A stretch of 64,000 bases of DNA from Glossina fuscipes (Eukaryota; Arthropoda; Insecta; Diptera; Glossinidae). Shown here piece after piece: positions 10,700 to 22,990 of this stretch. The stretch is taken from NCBI RefSeq assembly GCF_014805625.2, contig NW_023998487.1:547619-611618 (forward strand). The letters are read 5' to 3'. The notes beneath the pieces were generated by a model. The model had not been told where the DNA came from. It did not search any database and was given only the letters and a program-made list of their open reading frames with translations. Numbering within the stretch: position 1 is the first letter of the stretch; each line of letters opens with the position of its first letter. The position numbers were made by a program, and so were the translations under genes.

Positions 10700-11049
10700 A
10701 TTACCATCCCTTCAACATCACCCTCCCGGAAGCTTAAGATTATATGCAGTTCGTTGAAACGTTTGAATCACCCAAGAAAAACCGATAAATTTCCTATATC
10801 CTTGGTCGTCGTTAATTCCTGGATCGTCCTAAGCATGTCTGCGTGTTTCTCCATATAATGTCGGCTGCAAAAATTCTCCTGGTTACAAAAATAAAGATAT
10901 CGGATTCAACATTGGAAGTTCTTTCATGCTGATATTGAAAAGCAATCAAATTGTGAACTATAACGTAAAAGTGAGAACACTCGTGTGTTCAACAGCAAGA
11001 GAATGTATATTTTTGATGTATTCATAAACGCGATGTGAAAAATAAATCA
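10700..11049. other. Spacer between foldback element and LINE, nothing seen
   Basis: No frame or repeat recognised. The start of the LINE 5' region within 10900-11100 cannot be placed exactly. Confidence 0.5.
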
Positions 11050-11167
11050 TCCTCTCCCTTGGCTGTTCGCGTGTGAACGCTGGTAACCAGACTGGGCAAG
11101 TTTCACAAGCTGCCGGTACAAGGGCGATAACCTCATCTATATTCTCCCCACTCTAAACTCTCCTATC

Positions 11168-12034
11168 GTGAACCCCCCTCCTGTTCCAAGTAATGACATT
11201 TGCTTGACGGCAGTTCCTCCCAGAAAAGCTATATTTGTGTCAAGACTGGCACCTGAAACATCGGTGGATAACATAAAAAGTTATCTGGCGGCGAAAGTCC
11301 CATCAGTCAACTTAAAGCGCGTTAGCATCTTCAAAATGGCTGCTTCTCAATCTAGGGCAATCTCCTCTTTTAAAATATTAGTGCCGACTGAAAACAGTGA
11401 TATGTTGTTAAACAAACCACTGTGGCCAGTAGGATCCTTAATTAAGGAATTTATCCCTCGAGATCGTCCCCGTAATACCAAAGCAATATATCTTGTCGCC
11501 TTCAAAAAACTAAATGTTTCTTCAGGCCCATTATCTCTCATTTATCAAAATGTTAAGGGCCTAAATTCAAAAATTCGTTCTACTTTTCTAAATTCAGTGA
11601 GCACGGAGTTTTTCTGTTTGGCCCTCACTGAAACTTGGCTAAAACCTGATCTTCATTCGTCAGAACTTTTTCATAATTCTTTCCAAGTCTTTAGAAATGA
11701 TCGAGTGAATCGCATTGGTGATGGTGTATTAATTGCCATATCTGCGTCAGTCCCGTCCAATTTAATTGAATTTCCCACTTCTCCTGACGTTGAATTTATC
11801 GCCATTCGTGCGAAAATGCCTAATAAACATCTATTTATAACCTGCTCCTATATTCCCCCAAATTCTGATATCTCCATTTACAAGAAACACGCTGCCCTCA
11901 TTTGTGAAGTGGCCAAGCTGTCTAGACCCACCGATTTGGTCGTTGCATTGGGTGACTTCAACTTGCCTCAAGTCACTTGGTGTAACAGTGACAATTCTGC
12001 CTGTTTGACTCCTACTTCAATGATGGTTTGTTGA
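11168..12034 (+). pseudogene. LINE ORF1 C-terminus joined in frame to AP endonuclease
   Basis: An open frame of 288 codons from a GTG; the frame is open further upstream, so the start is arbitrary. Residues 1-110 (with KAIFVSRLAPETSVDNIKSY) resemble the C-terminal part of ORF1 nucleic-acid-binding proteins of insect LINEs. From about residue 116 (SGPLSLIYQNVKGLNSKIRS) it becomes the endonuclease: ALTETWLKP (catalytic Glu in ETW), IGDGVLIAI, ITCSYIPPNS and VVALGDFNLPQVTW (metal-binding Asp-Phe-Asn). The C-terminal third of the endonuclease is lost at the frame change at 12028. The in-frame link of ORF1 and ORF2 is unusual and may result from loss of the ORF1 stop. Confidence 0.8.
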
Positions 12035-13046
12035 AATGCCTTAATGTGCCAACTCAAACTTTTTTAAATAATTATTATAATTTTCATAAAATCAATATTG
12101 TATTACTAAAACATCGTCTTTCACATCTGACGCTTGATTTCTCAAATGGTAGTATTGAAAGCTTATTGCCATCGTTCTACAATACATTAAATCTAGCTAT
12201 TGCTGCATCTGTTCCGATCAAGCATTGTCGACCTCGAAGCAGATGTCCTCTGTGGTTTAATAAGACAATTAAATATCACAAGAATAGAAAAAACTTGCTA
12301 TTCAAAATATATTCGAAAAGTGGCTCTGCGCTCGACTATGTCGCTTACTCGGTGGCGAGGCATAGATTTAACTCCCTCAACCATCATTATTACTGCAGAT
12401 ACCTTCAGTTCATTAAATCCTCTCTGTTTGCTAATCCTAAATTCTTCTTTAAATTTGTTAACTCAAAAGGAAAAATTTCCACATATCCCTTTCATGTTTC
12501 TTTTAATAGCTCTGATTCCTCGGATGATTTTGAAATCTCAAATCTATTTGCTGAGTATTTCCGACGTAACTTTTCGATTGCTAATTTCGATTTATCAGCA
12601 AACTACCCATATCCTATAACTAACTCGGTTTCAATACCTAACTTGGTTATTTCGGAAGATGACGTTTTTAAAGGGTTGAGTTCTCTAAAATACAGTTGTT
12701 CGCCTGGACCTGATGGAATTCCATCATGTGTACTTAAATCTTGCGCTGTCGAGTTATGTGGTGTGATCTCAAAGATTTTTAACATGTCCTTGTATTTAGG
12801 TGTTTTCCCTTCATGTTGGAAGAGTAGTTTCCTTATTCCTATCCACAAAAGTGGTAGTAGACAATTTGTTGAGAACTACAGAGGCATAGCCAAGTTGAGT
12901 GTCTTACCTAAGTTTTTGGAGCGAATTATGACTTAACATTTGGCCTTTGCCATTAATTCGTACATTTCCCCGCACCAGCACGGCTTTCGGAAAGGGCGAT
13001 CTACAGTCACCAACTTGTTAGAGTTTATCTGTCATGTTTTCAAGGC
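12028..13046 (+). pseudogene. LINE linker and N-terminal reverse transcriptase (copy 1)
   Basis: The frame opens at 12028 in a different phase from the endonuclease. Residues 70-190 are the basic linker (RSRCPLWFNKTIKYHKNRKN). RT motifs follow: ISEDDVFKGLSSLKYSCSPG with PDGIPSCVLK (motif 1, Ser-Pro-Gly-Pro-Asp-Gly), VFPSCWKSSFLIPIHKSG (motif 2) and VENYRGIAKLSVLPKFLERI. A TAA at 12934-12936 interrupts, then the same phase resumes with HQHGFRKGRSTVTNLLEF until the deletion junction near 13046. The segment that should carry the YxDD catalytic Asp pair is absent. The product would have been the RT palm/fingers of ORF2. Confidence 0.8.
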
Positions 13047-13817
13047 TTTTTCTTGAATAATTTGCTTGTATGGTGCTCTTTGAATCTTTTGAAATTAAAT
13101 CTAAATAAATGTAAGAAGCTTTCTTTCTCAAGAAGAAAGTCATTCATTACACAGTATTTCATTGATTCACATAAGTTGGAGGACGTCGATATGTCTACAG
13201 ATTTAGACGTTCTATTTGACCATAGATTACGTTTTAACTTGCACATTGAGCTCTCGATAAGCAAAGCTAGGTCGGCGCTTGGTTTTATAAAAACGTGGTC
13301 CAAAGTGCTTGATGATCCCTACACGAAAAGGCTGTACATGTGTTTGGTTAGATCTATACTTGAGTATGCCTCTGTTGTGTAGTCTTCTTCATATAGGTGC
13401 TACGTAGATTCAATTAAATCTGTTCAAAAGCAATTCTTGCTGTTTGCCCTTAGAAATTTGGGTTGGCATCCAATTGCCTCTCTACCTCCGTATAAAAATA
13501 GGTTGCTTCTGCTGTCCTTACCGTCACTTGAGAAACATAGCTTTGTTCTTGGCGTTTCCTTTGTAATCAATGTAATAAATGGTGCTATTGTCACGTCTTT
13601 ATTACTTGGTGAAATAAGCTTTAATGTCCCTAACCGCTTCTCTAGACACTCTATCTTGGTTAAGCTTAGTCAGTGTAAATTTAATTATGAGCTGTTTAAT
13701 TCGCTCAGAGTCGTTTGCAAGAACCTAAATGACGTCTACAACTTATTTTCGTTTTCGGACTCTTTAAGGCCCATTAAAGCAACATTGCTTAATACGCGCG
13801 ATTTACCTATGTCGTAG
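13047..13817 (+). pseudogene. LINE ORF2 C-terminal domain (copy 1)
   Basis: Starts directly after the deletion with LNNLLVWCSLNLLKLNLNKC and SFSRRKSFITQYF, which in copy 2 follow YADD by about 25 residues. Continues with LRFNLHIELSISKARSALGF (thumb) and RLYMCLVRSILEYASVV. A TAG at 13380 replaces the Trp codon present in copy 2 (VVWSPSY). The same phase resumes as YVDSIKSVQKQFLLFALRNL and runs to 13817. This C-terminal region is typical of Jockey/CR1/R1 ORF2 proteins. Together with copy 2 it defines the family in this window. Confidence 0.8.
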
Positions 13818-14163
13818 TTAAACTAGCTTTTAACCTTAAAAAGTCGTTACGTTTCGAAAGTGAATTATTGTCAATTTATTATCGGTTGCCAGGCTTATAC
13901 ATGTTTGCGATGGCTTAGGCGTTCATTTGTAATTTGGTCCTGTACCGATTGTAAGTGTGGCTCTATGCTGATAGTGTACATGCTTTTTTTCTTTTTTCTT
14001 TTTTTTTTTCTTCTTATTTGTTTTATTATACTTATACTAAATTTTATTATTAATTAATATAAGTTTTGCATTATGAGCCAATTGAACTCGGCTGTTATTT
14101 GTTTAGTTGAGTTTCTAGTATAAGTAGAATTAAAATAAATAAAAATAAAAAATAAATAAATAA
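13818..14163 (+). other. LINE copy 1 3' UTR and AAAT-repeat tail
   Basis: Non-coding, homologous to copy 2 up to about 14065 (shared TTATTTGTTTTATTATACTT and TTAATTAATAT). It ends in a stretch of AATAAA/AAAT repeats that serves as the LINE 3' end. Confidence 0.7.
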
Positions 14164-14164
14164 T

Positions 14165-17100
14165 TGTCTTACTTTTTCTAACCTACGTCTCTTGTGGTAA
14201 GAGTGACACATTATTCAGACTTCTGAATCAATCGAAGCTTGCCTGGTCGTCTATTCGCCTGGTTTTTTTTTCGTTCAAATTAAAGCATGAAATTTTTAAG
14301 ATACCGCTCTTGAAAATGGTTCGGATCGTACCACTTCTTCGATCATAGCCCACTACAGCGTTTTTATTTAATTGTGAACTTTTAATCAATCAACAAGCAA
14401 ATATTTCATCTTTTGAATTTTGAAATGAAAACTTTCGTACATTTTTCAATTAAATTAAATTTTAACCATCCTTAAGTTAAATACTGCACATGTTTGATTG
14501 GTATATAATGTATGTTTTCCAATTGCAGAGGGAACCAAAAAGTCAATAATAAAATACGTTTTGAGTTTTTTATTATTTTGTTAATTTGTTTTCATATATT
14601 TTTTTTGCGCTTTCAAGGTGAAAACGGCAATTTAATAAATTGCAATTTGGATTATTGAAGTAAAAGAGAGTAGTTCGCGAAAATTAAATTTTCACTAAAC
14701 TCAATGCAAACTGTAGCTTGAACCTTTAACCTAAAAGCTGGCATTTTAAAATCCAGGAATGATCAAAAACAGGCATATAACACATACACACGCACACCCG
14801 TCTGAAAATGAAATGAAATTTTAAGTGAGTGGATTTCATTGCAGTTAATTTACCACGAAATTAAAAACGTTATATAACGGGGAATGTGGAGCAAGACAAT
14901 GGCATAAAAAATTCGAGATTTACATTTGTCTGTGACTGAGAGTTTTACAGCAATCATCTTAAAAAAATTTCGCTACCATATGGTACATGGCGACTGCACT
15001 CTTTTTATCCACTTTACCTACAGTTACTAGGATGCCTACTATCACCCATAACGTACACGTGAAAATCTCAATCTTTTACCTGTGTATAATAGTGTGATCA
15101 AAACCCCCAAAACGCAGAAATGTTCTCAGCTTACGTTCCATTTCATGTGTACCCTTTGCTTGGTTTGCTCCACTTTCAATTCCAATTTTGCCCTATTTGT
15201 GTGAAAATTGAGCCCAATGAGTGTACCAACGCTATTACGTACCTAGGCAGGCAGATATGCTCAGATCGATTCAAAATTTGATACTAAATGAGTATGTATG
15301 TCTTTTGTGGAGTCTCTTTCTTCCTGATGCTGCGAACGCACAAGTGACAATATCGAATTTGATTTCTGCATTAAGGTCAAATGCTTATTGACATCAGTTT
15401 TCGTATTTAGCAGAGGAGATTTATCAGAACGCATTCAAGCTACACGAATTTTTTACGCTACGAATAATGGAATTGAGACAGCCTTTAAACTAAACTTTCA
15501 CATATAAAATATTTTAACTTTAATAAGTTATGATAAAAATTGGTGTATGATGGTTTTTGAAAACGGAAATAGAGAAGAAATAAATAAATACGGACTATGC
15601 TAGTTTTCGGTTTGAACTGGTTCCTATATAAGAGCTCCCATGAAAAGTGCTCATTTATAAGGAAGCACGGAACAATGCCTCTTAATTTATCGCGAAAATA
15701 AATGGGTAATTGTATGACACGAAGTAGTGTCGTATATCTAATGATTGTGACGGTCCTGCCCGATTACACAGTTCTTATTTGTTCTATCCTGCACCGCTTC
15801 AGAAGTGATTAAGTTCCATGCATTATATTTTTAAGGTTTCTTCCAAAGAATCTTCGATGGATGTCTTTTAGTAACACCGTCATTCCAATTAACAATATGA
15901 CCTTGATTTCTAAACTATGATCGTTTTGGGTTTCATTGTATGTAGTGAAGTAGTAGCTAGTTTGGAGGGTTTTTTAATTCATCTTGGCGAAGTAACTATA
16001 GCAACAGCTCTCTCTCTCTCTCTAGTTACCCACATAAAAATATCCTCCTTCCCAATTTCAATGGCTATAAATAATATATAAGATCATTTGATTAACAACG
16101 TACTTTTTCGTTAAATCTGTCAATTCATATTAGTCCCTTTATATCTATCACCGAAGTATGACATACACAGCAAGCCTTAATCCGAAATCCCTTCTGTTTT
16201 TCTTTTCTCTGCCACTCATTTCTGAATTTATCTTGCTATTCAAATTCAAAAATGGATAAAGTCGGCCACCCCTTCACAACAAAGTGATAAGAGTTCAAAG
16301 TTCATTAATACTAATCTTGTAATAATAATTTGCAATAACAATTTTACACTACCGAAGCATATCAACTCTTTTACTTATTTTCTATATAGTTTCTTTCTAA
16401 TGCAAACTAATTTATTTAAATGTGTTACTTTTTATTTGATTCTCAATTTCCAAAAAGAGAAAAAATAAATTACCTGCAACGTTTTTGTTCTATTCTCTAT
16501 CTATTTGTTCTTTTGGTCTTTCGGAGTGTTGGCAATTAGAAATGAACTATATGAACTTTACACTGATATACTGAGCCTTAGCTGATTACTTTTTTAAGTA
16601 TATCGATCACCATTTCAATAGCGATTCAATAGCAAACGATCGTCAATAATACTCACGTCTGCCATGGCTCACAGAGTTACGTCGTTGAATGTTCAAAATT
16701 TCAAAGAGCGACATCACTAAATCATTTTCGCCCTTTTTATATTTTTTATTATTATAATGTGGCGAGGAGGTATTTCGCTCTATCACTTAGTGTTAGGTAA
16801 AAGAAATTACTTTTAGTAATGTTACAGAGTTGTTCTGTGCACCCGTCAAGAATGAAGTAAGGAAATGAAACACGTACTAAAACAATTGACTTTAAAGCAA
16901 ATAATGTGCGGCTTCAATGATTTTAAAAATAATAGACAAAACACGGCGAAGATTCATCTTATCGTGCCAGACTTTTTATTTTGTACTTTTATCGTATAAA
17001 TTTTTCTGGCAAGGCCATGTCCACTATATACGATATTCGTACTTTTGAACAAAATTTATTCATTCTACTTTTATTTTTGCATTTTCTGTTTGCCTTGTGT

Positions 17101-19400
17101 TCCCTTCTTGTGTTTCCTCTTGTTGCGCAAATTGGCCATCTTTGTTTCTCTTCTTTTTTTGTTTTGCGCTTATCTTGTAACCTACGAAAACAAAAATTTA
17201 CAAAGCATATCGTACGAGCGTAAATAGATTTTATGATGTCAGAATGCAACCTTAAATGGGGAGCAATAAATAATATGTCTCTCAAATAAGCTTACGATGT
17301 TATTTATATAAATCGTTTATATGATGGATATTGAGAGAAAGGGGCGATGTGTCATTTTTTTTTTCTTAAAAGCAATAAAATGTTTTATTTAAAAAATTTC
17401 AATTCTTCGTGCTGGTAACTTTAGGCATTTGAAGCAACTGACTGCCTTTATCAAATCAGCTGAGTTTTCATTCTAATTTTACATTTAGTATTTCTATTAC
17501 AATCACGAATCGCCTACACTTTTTCTTTTATCGGCATTATTAGCCGGATCTTGACAGTACAGTACCAAGTACGGTGATTTATGGATTGACAGCGGAACAG
17601 AGCCTCTCATTGCGAACACTCTGCCACATCAGTCTACCTATGCTTAAATTTTTTCATCAATCGCTCTCAACTTCGTTTCCGGATTATGGATCTAACATTA
17701 ACTTAACTGGTCCAATGCATCTCTAAACAAACAAAAAAAAAAATTTCAATCCTTATTTTTACATGCTATTAACACTTTGTCCTATGTATCTTATTGGCAG
17801 CGAGGTTTCGTAAATTGGATTTCCTGGCTGACTTTCATTTGCGAGTAGGGTTATGTTTGTACTTTATGTTTAACTAGTAAATTAGGTCTTGCATTGTATG
17901 TTACGTTTTATTTATAGCTTTGTTTGTATATTTTATTGACTTGTGTTCTAGATTTTTAATTCCAACTTCAGCGTTTACTTATTAATTTAGACCTATCTTT
18001 ACGAAGCTGTCACTTGTAACGTCGGTTTGCCTTTTGGCTTGGCCTCTATTTACATCAAATGCCGATTACTTTCATGCTTTTGACGGAAATTTTTTCAATT
18101 ACCGTGGCTTAGGTAAACTTTATCTTGACCAATCGAAAATTAGGAGTGCTCCGGGCGTGCAAATTTTCCAAAAAAAATGCTTCCTGTCAGTAAAGTTTTC
18201 CTTAAGTATTCTAGAAGTCGCAAAATATCTATTAAGACTTAAAAAGTCTTTTTTTCTACCGTAAATTTTTCAGCGGCGTTATCCGTTAAAGCCTTAAAAG
18301 AGTGCATATTACAGCCTCCAGTAGGAAAAGTTCTCTGATTCTTTGATTGTCCGAACATAATTCTATATAGGTTCCTTTTTCATACTTTCGGCTAAGTGAA
18401 GTGAGAAACTTATTTTTTCTTAAAGTTCATAAGTTATGTTATTTATGAGTTTGTGGATTGTGCTTTGATTTTCTTTTTATTCCTATTCAATTTCATTTCT
18501 CTTACTCTAGGAAATGGAATGTTTTTTTTCTTTTATTCAGCAAATCAAAGTATGTATTTATTTTTTCTTAGGGCACTCTGTGTAATACAATATAGATTGA
18601 ACTGAGTAAAACAGCACTTAACCTACTATACCGTTTCTAATATATAAGTAAATAAATAGGATAAAAAAAGGGCACTTTTACGTCTTTTTTTTTGTTTTTA
18701 CAAATTTATCAGCAACTATAAACTTCGGCCAATGCAATACATAGTTAAGCAAGTTCTAAAGCCTACGCAGAGAAAGAATTGAAATATTGTTCAAGTAATC
18801 ACTTTCGTTAACCATAGTAATAGTCGATCGCAACAATTGAAGCAATTTACGTTCCTCAGAATTAGCCCAATTTCGTTTTTAAACCATTCAAGGAGTTATC
18901 AAAGGATTTCAAAATGTTTGATAACGCGTTCCAGTATCGAGCTGAGCGGAAAGTAAATAATGAAATGACGTTTGGTAACGCATTACAGCAACATTGTTCG
19001 ATGGGAAGTAGCCCGCCCTGGAAAAAACATAAATCTTACTACAGTTTAAATACGACATAGATAATCTCCCTGATTATTATATTCAATGTACACAATAGAG
19101 AGATTAGGGTATTGGCGTCATTTATATTTCTGCAAATACAGGTGAATAGTTCAAAGTTTAATAAACTCTAACTAAGTTTTATTAAGAGAAAATTTCTTGA
19201 AAACCGGCAGGAACATCCAATAAAGCCGTTAAGTCACCGGTGGTATTCACCAAATTATAAGGATTGTCTTCCTGTTCTCAAGAGCGTAATAAAATACGGT
19301 AATGGACCGCCAGTTAAATTGATGATAAATTTAATTGCTTTGCAATCTCCTCGCGAAAAATAAACCAGAAAGTATGGTGCATGAAAGCACTACATCTAAG
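14165..19400. other. Unique AT-rich DNA, no gene recognised
   Basis: Short frames at 16981-17223 (+) and 16989-17285 (-) are antisense shadows in T-rich sequence. 18034-18264 has no motif. Contains the (CT)8 microsatellite. Confidence 0.6.
16008..16023. repeat. Microsatellite (CT)8
   Basis: Eight CT units, flanked by GTAACT on the left and AGTTAC on the right, a small inverted pair. Confidence 0.95.
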
Positions 19401-19640
19401 AATTCTTGTTCTTGCGCTGCTCATATATTTTACAATTCTTCCTCTTGCTCATAAAATTTAAAATTCATGTTCTTGCGCTGGTCAAATATTTTACAATTCT
19501 TCCTCTTGCTCATAAAATTTAAAATTCATGTTCTTGCGCTGGTCAAACATTTTACAATTCTTCCTCTTGCTCATATAATTCAAAATTCTTGTTTTTGCCT
19601 TGCTTTCATATTTTACAATTCTTTCTCTACTAATGTGAAA
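19401..19640 (+). repeat. Tandem repeat, 61-bp unit, about 4 copies
   Basis: Units start at 19401, 19462, 19523 and 19584, each with AATTC(A/T)TGTTCTTGCGCTG, (G/C)TCAAATATTTTACAATTC and TTCCTCTTGCTCATA. Units 2 and 3 are almost identical; 1 and 4 diverge. No spacers of varying sequence, so not a CRISPR-type array. Confidence 0.9.
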
Positions 19641-22387
19641 TGAAATAATTGAAATCGAATGAGATTTTAATTGCCATAAGATCTCGTAAATCCCACGACT
19701 ATCATTTAGTTTAAAAAAAAAAAATAGGATATATACGGGGTTGATTCGCAGCTGTTAGAAGAAATCGAAAAAGAGGTTCGGGAAAGTTCTTAAAAAAAAG
19801 AACATGATTTGTAGTAAAAGTCGAGTAAATATGGCATGTGCATCCCCTCTTTCGAAAATTTTTCACTTGAACGATTTTTGCAGTTGTTAAATTTTTAGTG
19901 CTGTTGATTGTTCGACTTCTATTACCCTATCACTGCGGCCTTTTCTGTCAAAATTCCAAGAACATTCACGTTCATTTTTTCGGCTATGCTTTGAGTTTCA
20001 CTTATTATGACATAAATTGAAAATCTTCACGGATGCTATAATAAGAAATACGGAAAAAGTTATAAGTATGACAAAAGAAATGTAAGTGCAAAAAAGCCAA
20101 TTGCGTGCGCGTCACTGAGAAGAAGATTGCTTACAATTAAATCGCGTCATAAACTAATTACGAAGCATAAACTAATTACCCCTATTGTCGCCATACCTCC
20201 CTCTTGCTTGTAGCTTGTAATACCGGTAGTTGGTTCTAACAAAGTAATTTCTTATTGAAATTTAGGTTTGTTATTGACAACATGTGTGTAATTTATATAT
20301 GTTTTCCATGTTTTACTGAAATTCGAAAGATTTTATGTGAGAAACATAATTTACCGCATGAGGAGCAAGCACTTACTTGGTAATGTAAGGTTTAATCTAA
20401 TAATTAAAAAAAAATGCTTTTAAAAATTGTTCAATATGTATGCCCGTCACGCGTATTTTATAACAAGCATTGACCATTAAAATTTATTAAGATCTCTTTT
20501 GTTCTTATAGCTGCAATGTTTATGGTTTCTCCCTTCTTTTTTTTTTTTTGATGTAAGGCGGCTTTAGCACAAAGTTTTGCTTTGACCATTTTACAAAGAA
20601 TAAATGCGATTAAATGGATTTCTGTCCGTCTATAAAAAACAAATTGCGATGTTCTACCCTTAGTATCATAGATAAATGAGTTTTAATTTTTGTAGTAAAT
20701 TTCTTTAGGGTTTCTTGCTTATGTCATTGCCGAGACGAGCGATAGGAAAGAAAAAGGACAGTGATATGACAGGAAGAGAACCTACGACAAGGAGCTTAAG
20801 TTTTTACAGCTTATCAGCAAAAAGGAGTGTAACATAAAGTTTCTTTAAAAGAAAAGTTTCCTAATAATAAACTAATCGAAAACTTCGTTAAGCTGCATAT
20901 ATAATCTTCGTATAAGAAAAAACTTTTCTCAACGCCTATAAATTTCAGTCAACTTCACCGCTTTATTTGTTACGTCTGGTAATTATTGTTGTAGAAGATT
21001 CCCAATATATCCACTTATATCTGGCCAGATTGCCTTAAATAGAGTACATCATACGCTCCTTAAAAAAATTTGTTGTACAAACGACCCGGCGATACCGCAC
21101 TGCATGAATGTTATTGTACATCGCTCTGGATACATAAGGTTTGCCTGGACCTTAGCACTACCGAAACCTAAGATAAACTCACCGTTTATTATACCACTGG
21201 GTTCGGAGATGTTGCTTGAGTGTCTTTAAGCCATCTAATGTGCATGAATTTTAATTTATGTTCAACTTACTATTCGAAAAATTTTCCAAATGTTATGTTA
21301 AAATATGTTACGCTGCTTATTTCCCTTAAGTCAAAATGACACTACTTGAAAGAGAAAAATTTTCTTATTTCATATATCTTCACGAAAATAGCTGAATAAT
21401 AGTATATTGCTTTAGAAATAAATCCGAAAAATTGGGATCACATGAGAACCCCACTCATGAACTTCTTTTTCACACTTGTAAAATTTCGAACCCTCACTAA
21501 CTTAAGGGGGATTCAAAAGAAGAAATCTTTATATGACGGAAGAATTCCAATTTTATTTATTTTATGGGCGAAAAACAAGGAAGGAAACCATATTCGGCTG
21601 GAGACGAATTCTATAAATCCATTGCCATGCATTTACCATGCTACCGTAGGATGAAACCGGTATTGCAAGTTATCACTACTCAATTAATATCAATGAGCTT
21701 TAGAAGTTCCAAGTAAATTACCAGCTAGCAGATTTAGTACAGAATGGTCACGTTCTCTTATGCTATTTATTATACACCCCGAAGGCCGCAGGGCTTTCGG
21801 TCTTTACGTAGTACCCTTCGGATTACACATAGTAGGCGGCTTTAAGGCTCCGAATTCATTATGAAACGATGATCCAGTAAAATTAGAATTAGATAGCTTC
21901 GCTCAGGAAAAGCACCGACATCGAACCATAATTTTATTCCTGCGGAAGATGAAAGTGCTAAAGTTTCGTTCCAGAAAAATCGAAACAGATCATTAAAAAA
22001 ACGCGATTTACTCTGTTTTGTAGAAACATGGACTCTGTCACGTGAAAATTGCGACGGATGTACAGAAAATTTTAGATCGTTTAAAATATACAAGGGTGAC
22101 TGTAATTTATATCAAAGGGGAAATGTTCGATTCAGCAGAGTGTTTATTCAAAACTAGCTTGAGTAATGGAACACTTCAAGTGTAAAGGAATTACTGTAAT
22201 TGTAATTATATTGAAAAATAATCTCTAGAGTATTTAAGCTTGGCTATAAAGTGTGTTCCGGAGTAATGACAAAACCTTCAATATTGCAGTCTGCAATAAC
22301 TTTAATATCTACCGGAAATAGGTGATCGAAAGGCCAGACAGTTGGCGTTCTGGACTATTTTGAAAATTTGTGGTTTAGTTTTAGTCT
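19641..22387. other. Unique AT-rich DNA with one hairpin
   Basis: No coding frame with recognisable motifs. The frame 21842-22093 (-) has none. The hairpin at 21779-21800 stands out. Confidence 0.6.
21779..21800. other. GC-rich hairpin in AT-rich DNA
   Basis: CCGAAGGCC and GGCTTTCGG pair as a 9-bp stem (one G-T wobble) around the loop GCAG. A second, competing CCTTCGG follows at 21827-21833. Such hairpins can mark the ends of rolling-circle elements, but no CTRR end follows closely. Confidence 0.5.
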
Positions 22388-22990
22388 ATATATATTAGGT
22401 CATGCGGAAAATTCTCCGCGGTTTTTTCCATATGGTGTTCGTGCGTATATATCGGGTAGCACTCACCGGACTGTCGAACGAACACGTGCTTCAAAGGTGA
22501 CATTTCAGCTTACAATTTTGTGCAGATAGTTTTCTAACTCTTTGCTCGTGTAAAAAATTATACTAATTTAAAAATGAGTGAAATGTCCGTGTATATATTG
22601 TCCTTTTACTGTAGAAAAAGGTAAAAACGACGCAAAAAAAAAATTTGATGTGTACGATGAGAAAACTGTGTGTGAGCGAGGAATCCAGGAGTAGTTTGCT
22701 CGATTCCGTTCCGGAATTTTCGATGTCAAAGGTGCAACTTGCAGACACTGGCGCGCAAGCTCTCAGGAAATATCGGAGGCACTAAAAATCAACCACATGA
22801 CAGTTTGAAATCCTTTGAAAGAAGAGGGTTAGAAGAAGAAGCTCGAAACTGCGATAAAACCGCGGACAGGACCGATTATGCACATATTACTGTTTATAAC
22901 GACATATGAATGAAAATATCGATTCGTACTTTAATATTGGACTTTTTGTATTTTTATTGAAAGGTGCTACCTTTTTAAATAATTAAAGAA
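22388..22990 (+). mobile_element. Internally deleted mariner relic
   Basis: Begins with a mariner-type end (TATTAGGTCATGCGGAAAAT near 22388). A possible start ATG lies at 22574. The reading frame at 22640-22830 gives EKTVCERGIQE, a stop in place of Trp, then FARFRSGIFDVKG, the WFARFRSGxFDV block of mariner transposases. EISEALKINHMTV and NPLKEEG follow (second helix-turn-helix), then an abrupt passage to non-coding text. The DDD catalytic core is missing, so this copy is defective. It fits the mellifera-like group by these motifs (inference). The 3' terminal repeat is not clear. Confidence 0.75.

Larger units (their letters stand above)
11050..14163 (+). mobile_element. Non-LTR retrotransposon (CR1/Jockey-group LINE), copy 1
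   Basis: About 3.1 kb in sense orientation. In order: the end of ORF1, an AP endonuclease domain, a linker, N-terminal RT motifs, a deletion junction near 13046, the post-RT C-terminal domain, a 3' UTR with a T-rich stretch at 13983-14010, and a 3' tail of AAAT-type repeats at about 14130-14163. The same family is present inverted at 41985-43058. The open frame breaks at about 12028 (frame change), 12934 (TAA), 13046 (deletion) and 13380 (TAG), so the copy is dead. The A-rich simple-repeat 3' end fits target-primed reverse transcription. Clade assignment (CR1 versus Jockey group) is tentative. Confidence 0.85.

Noticed and set aside
16008..16023. (CT)8 as a GAGA-factor regulatory site
   Set aside because: A simple repeat of this length is common by chance and no promoter or gene lies nearby.
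19401..19640. CRISPR-like array
   Set aside because: Units are contiguous with no unique spacers, and the genome is eukaryotic; it is a tandem repeat.
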